Positions 6,010 through 6,044 of a DNA stretch of 6,044 nt are shown in pieces (position 1 is the first letter of the stretch; every line of letters begins with the position of its first letter). The position numbers and the translations under genes are program-made. Below the pieces are notes generated by a model, which was not told the DNA's origin, made no database searches, and worked only from the letters and a program-made list of their open reading frames with translations. Source of the stretch: Pseudomonadota bacterium. GTDB taxonomy: Bacteria > Pseudomonadota > Alphaproteobacteria > Rhizobiales > Hyphomicrobiaceae. The stretch covers positions 1-6,044 of the forward strand of contig JAEVZQ010000162.1 of assembly GCA_023392135.1 (NCBI GenBank), in the 5' to 3' direction.

Positions 6010-6044
6010 TGGTGATGCAGCGACCGGCTGGCCATGTTTAAGAT

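Noticed and set aside
5353..6015. A 220-codon plus-strand frame opposite bamE
   Set aside because: It begins inside the hppA terminator, runs antisense through a clear lipoprotein gene, and has no recognisable domain.

Overview
This window looks like ordinary chromosomal housekeeping DNA from a GC-rich alphaproteobacterium, most likely of the order Hyphomicrobiales (Rhizobiales). That placement is an inference from four things: the gene order (3,4-dihydroxy-2-butanone-4-phosphate synthase, ribH, nusB, thiL, hppA and a convergent bamE), the alphaproteobacterial flavour of the proteins, the G/C-biased third codon positions, and a palindromic repeat pair of a style I associate with that group. 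The genus cannot be named from this sequence.

Layout. From the left edge to 758 is the 3' part of a riboflavin gene whose C-terminal GTP-cyclohydrolase-II-like half lacks the zinc-binding cysteines (RibBX type). ribH (765-1289) follows after 6 nt, and nusB (1286-1780) overlaps ribH by an ATGA. A 163-nt gap holds two inverted copies of a 28-nt palindromic unit with compensatory stem changes. thiL follows at 1944-2933. A 227-nt gap then holds a GC-rich stem-loop, two possible short leader ORFs that end across the next start codon, and the ribosome binding site of hppA. hppA (3161-5332) encodes a membrane H+-translocating pyrophosphatase of the K+-independent type. It ends at a strong intrinsic terminator (5356-5386) whose symmetry could also serve the opposing strand. 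A 152-nt non-coding stretch with two tandem hairpins separates it from bamE, which is on the minus strand (5539-6009) and encodes an outer-membrane lipoprotein of the BAM complex.

How the genes fit together. RibBX makes the four-carbon precursor that RibH condenses with the pyrimidine to form lumazine, the last precursor before riboflavin. NusB is a transcription antitermination factor, commonly linked to ribH in bacteria. ThiL completes thiamine diphosphate, and the pyrophosphatase recovers energy from PPi released by biosynthesis. The first three genes are almost certainly one transcript. thiL may be read through from them, and hppA may have its own promoter, though I cannot identify one. 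I found no mobile element, CRISPR array, tRNA, rRNA or defence-like gene. The most interesting points are the degenerate cyclohydrolase domain, the covarying inverted repeat pair and the possible coupled leader ORF ahead of hppA; none amounts to a new system.
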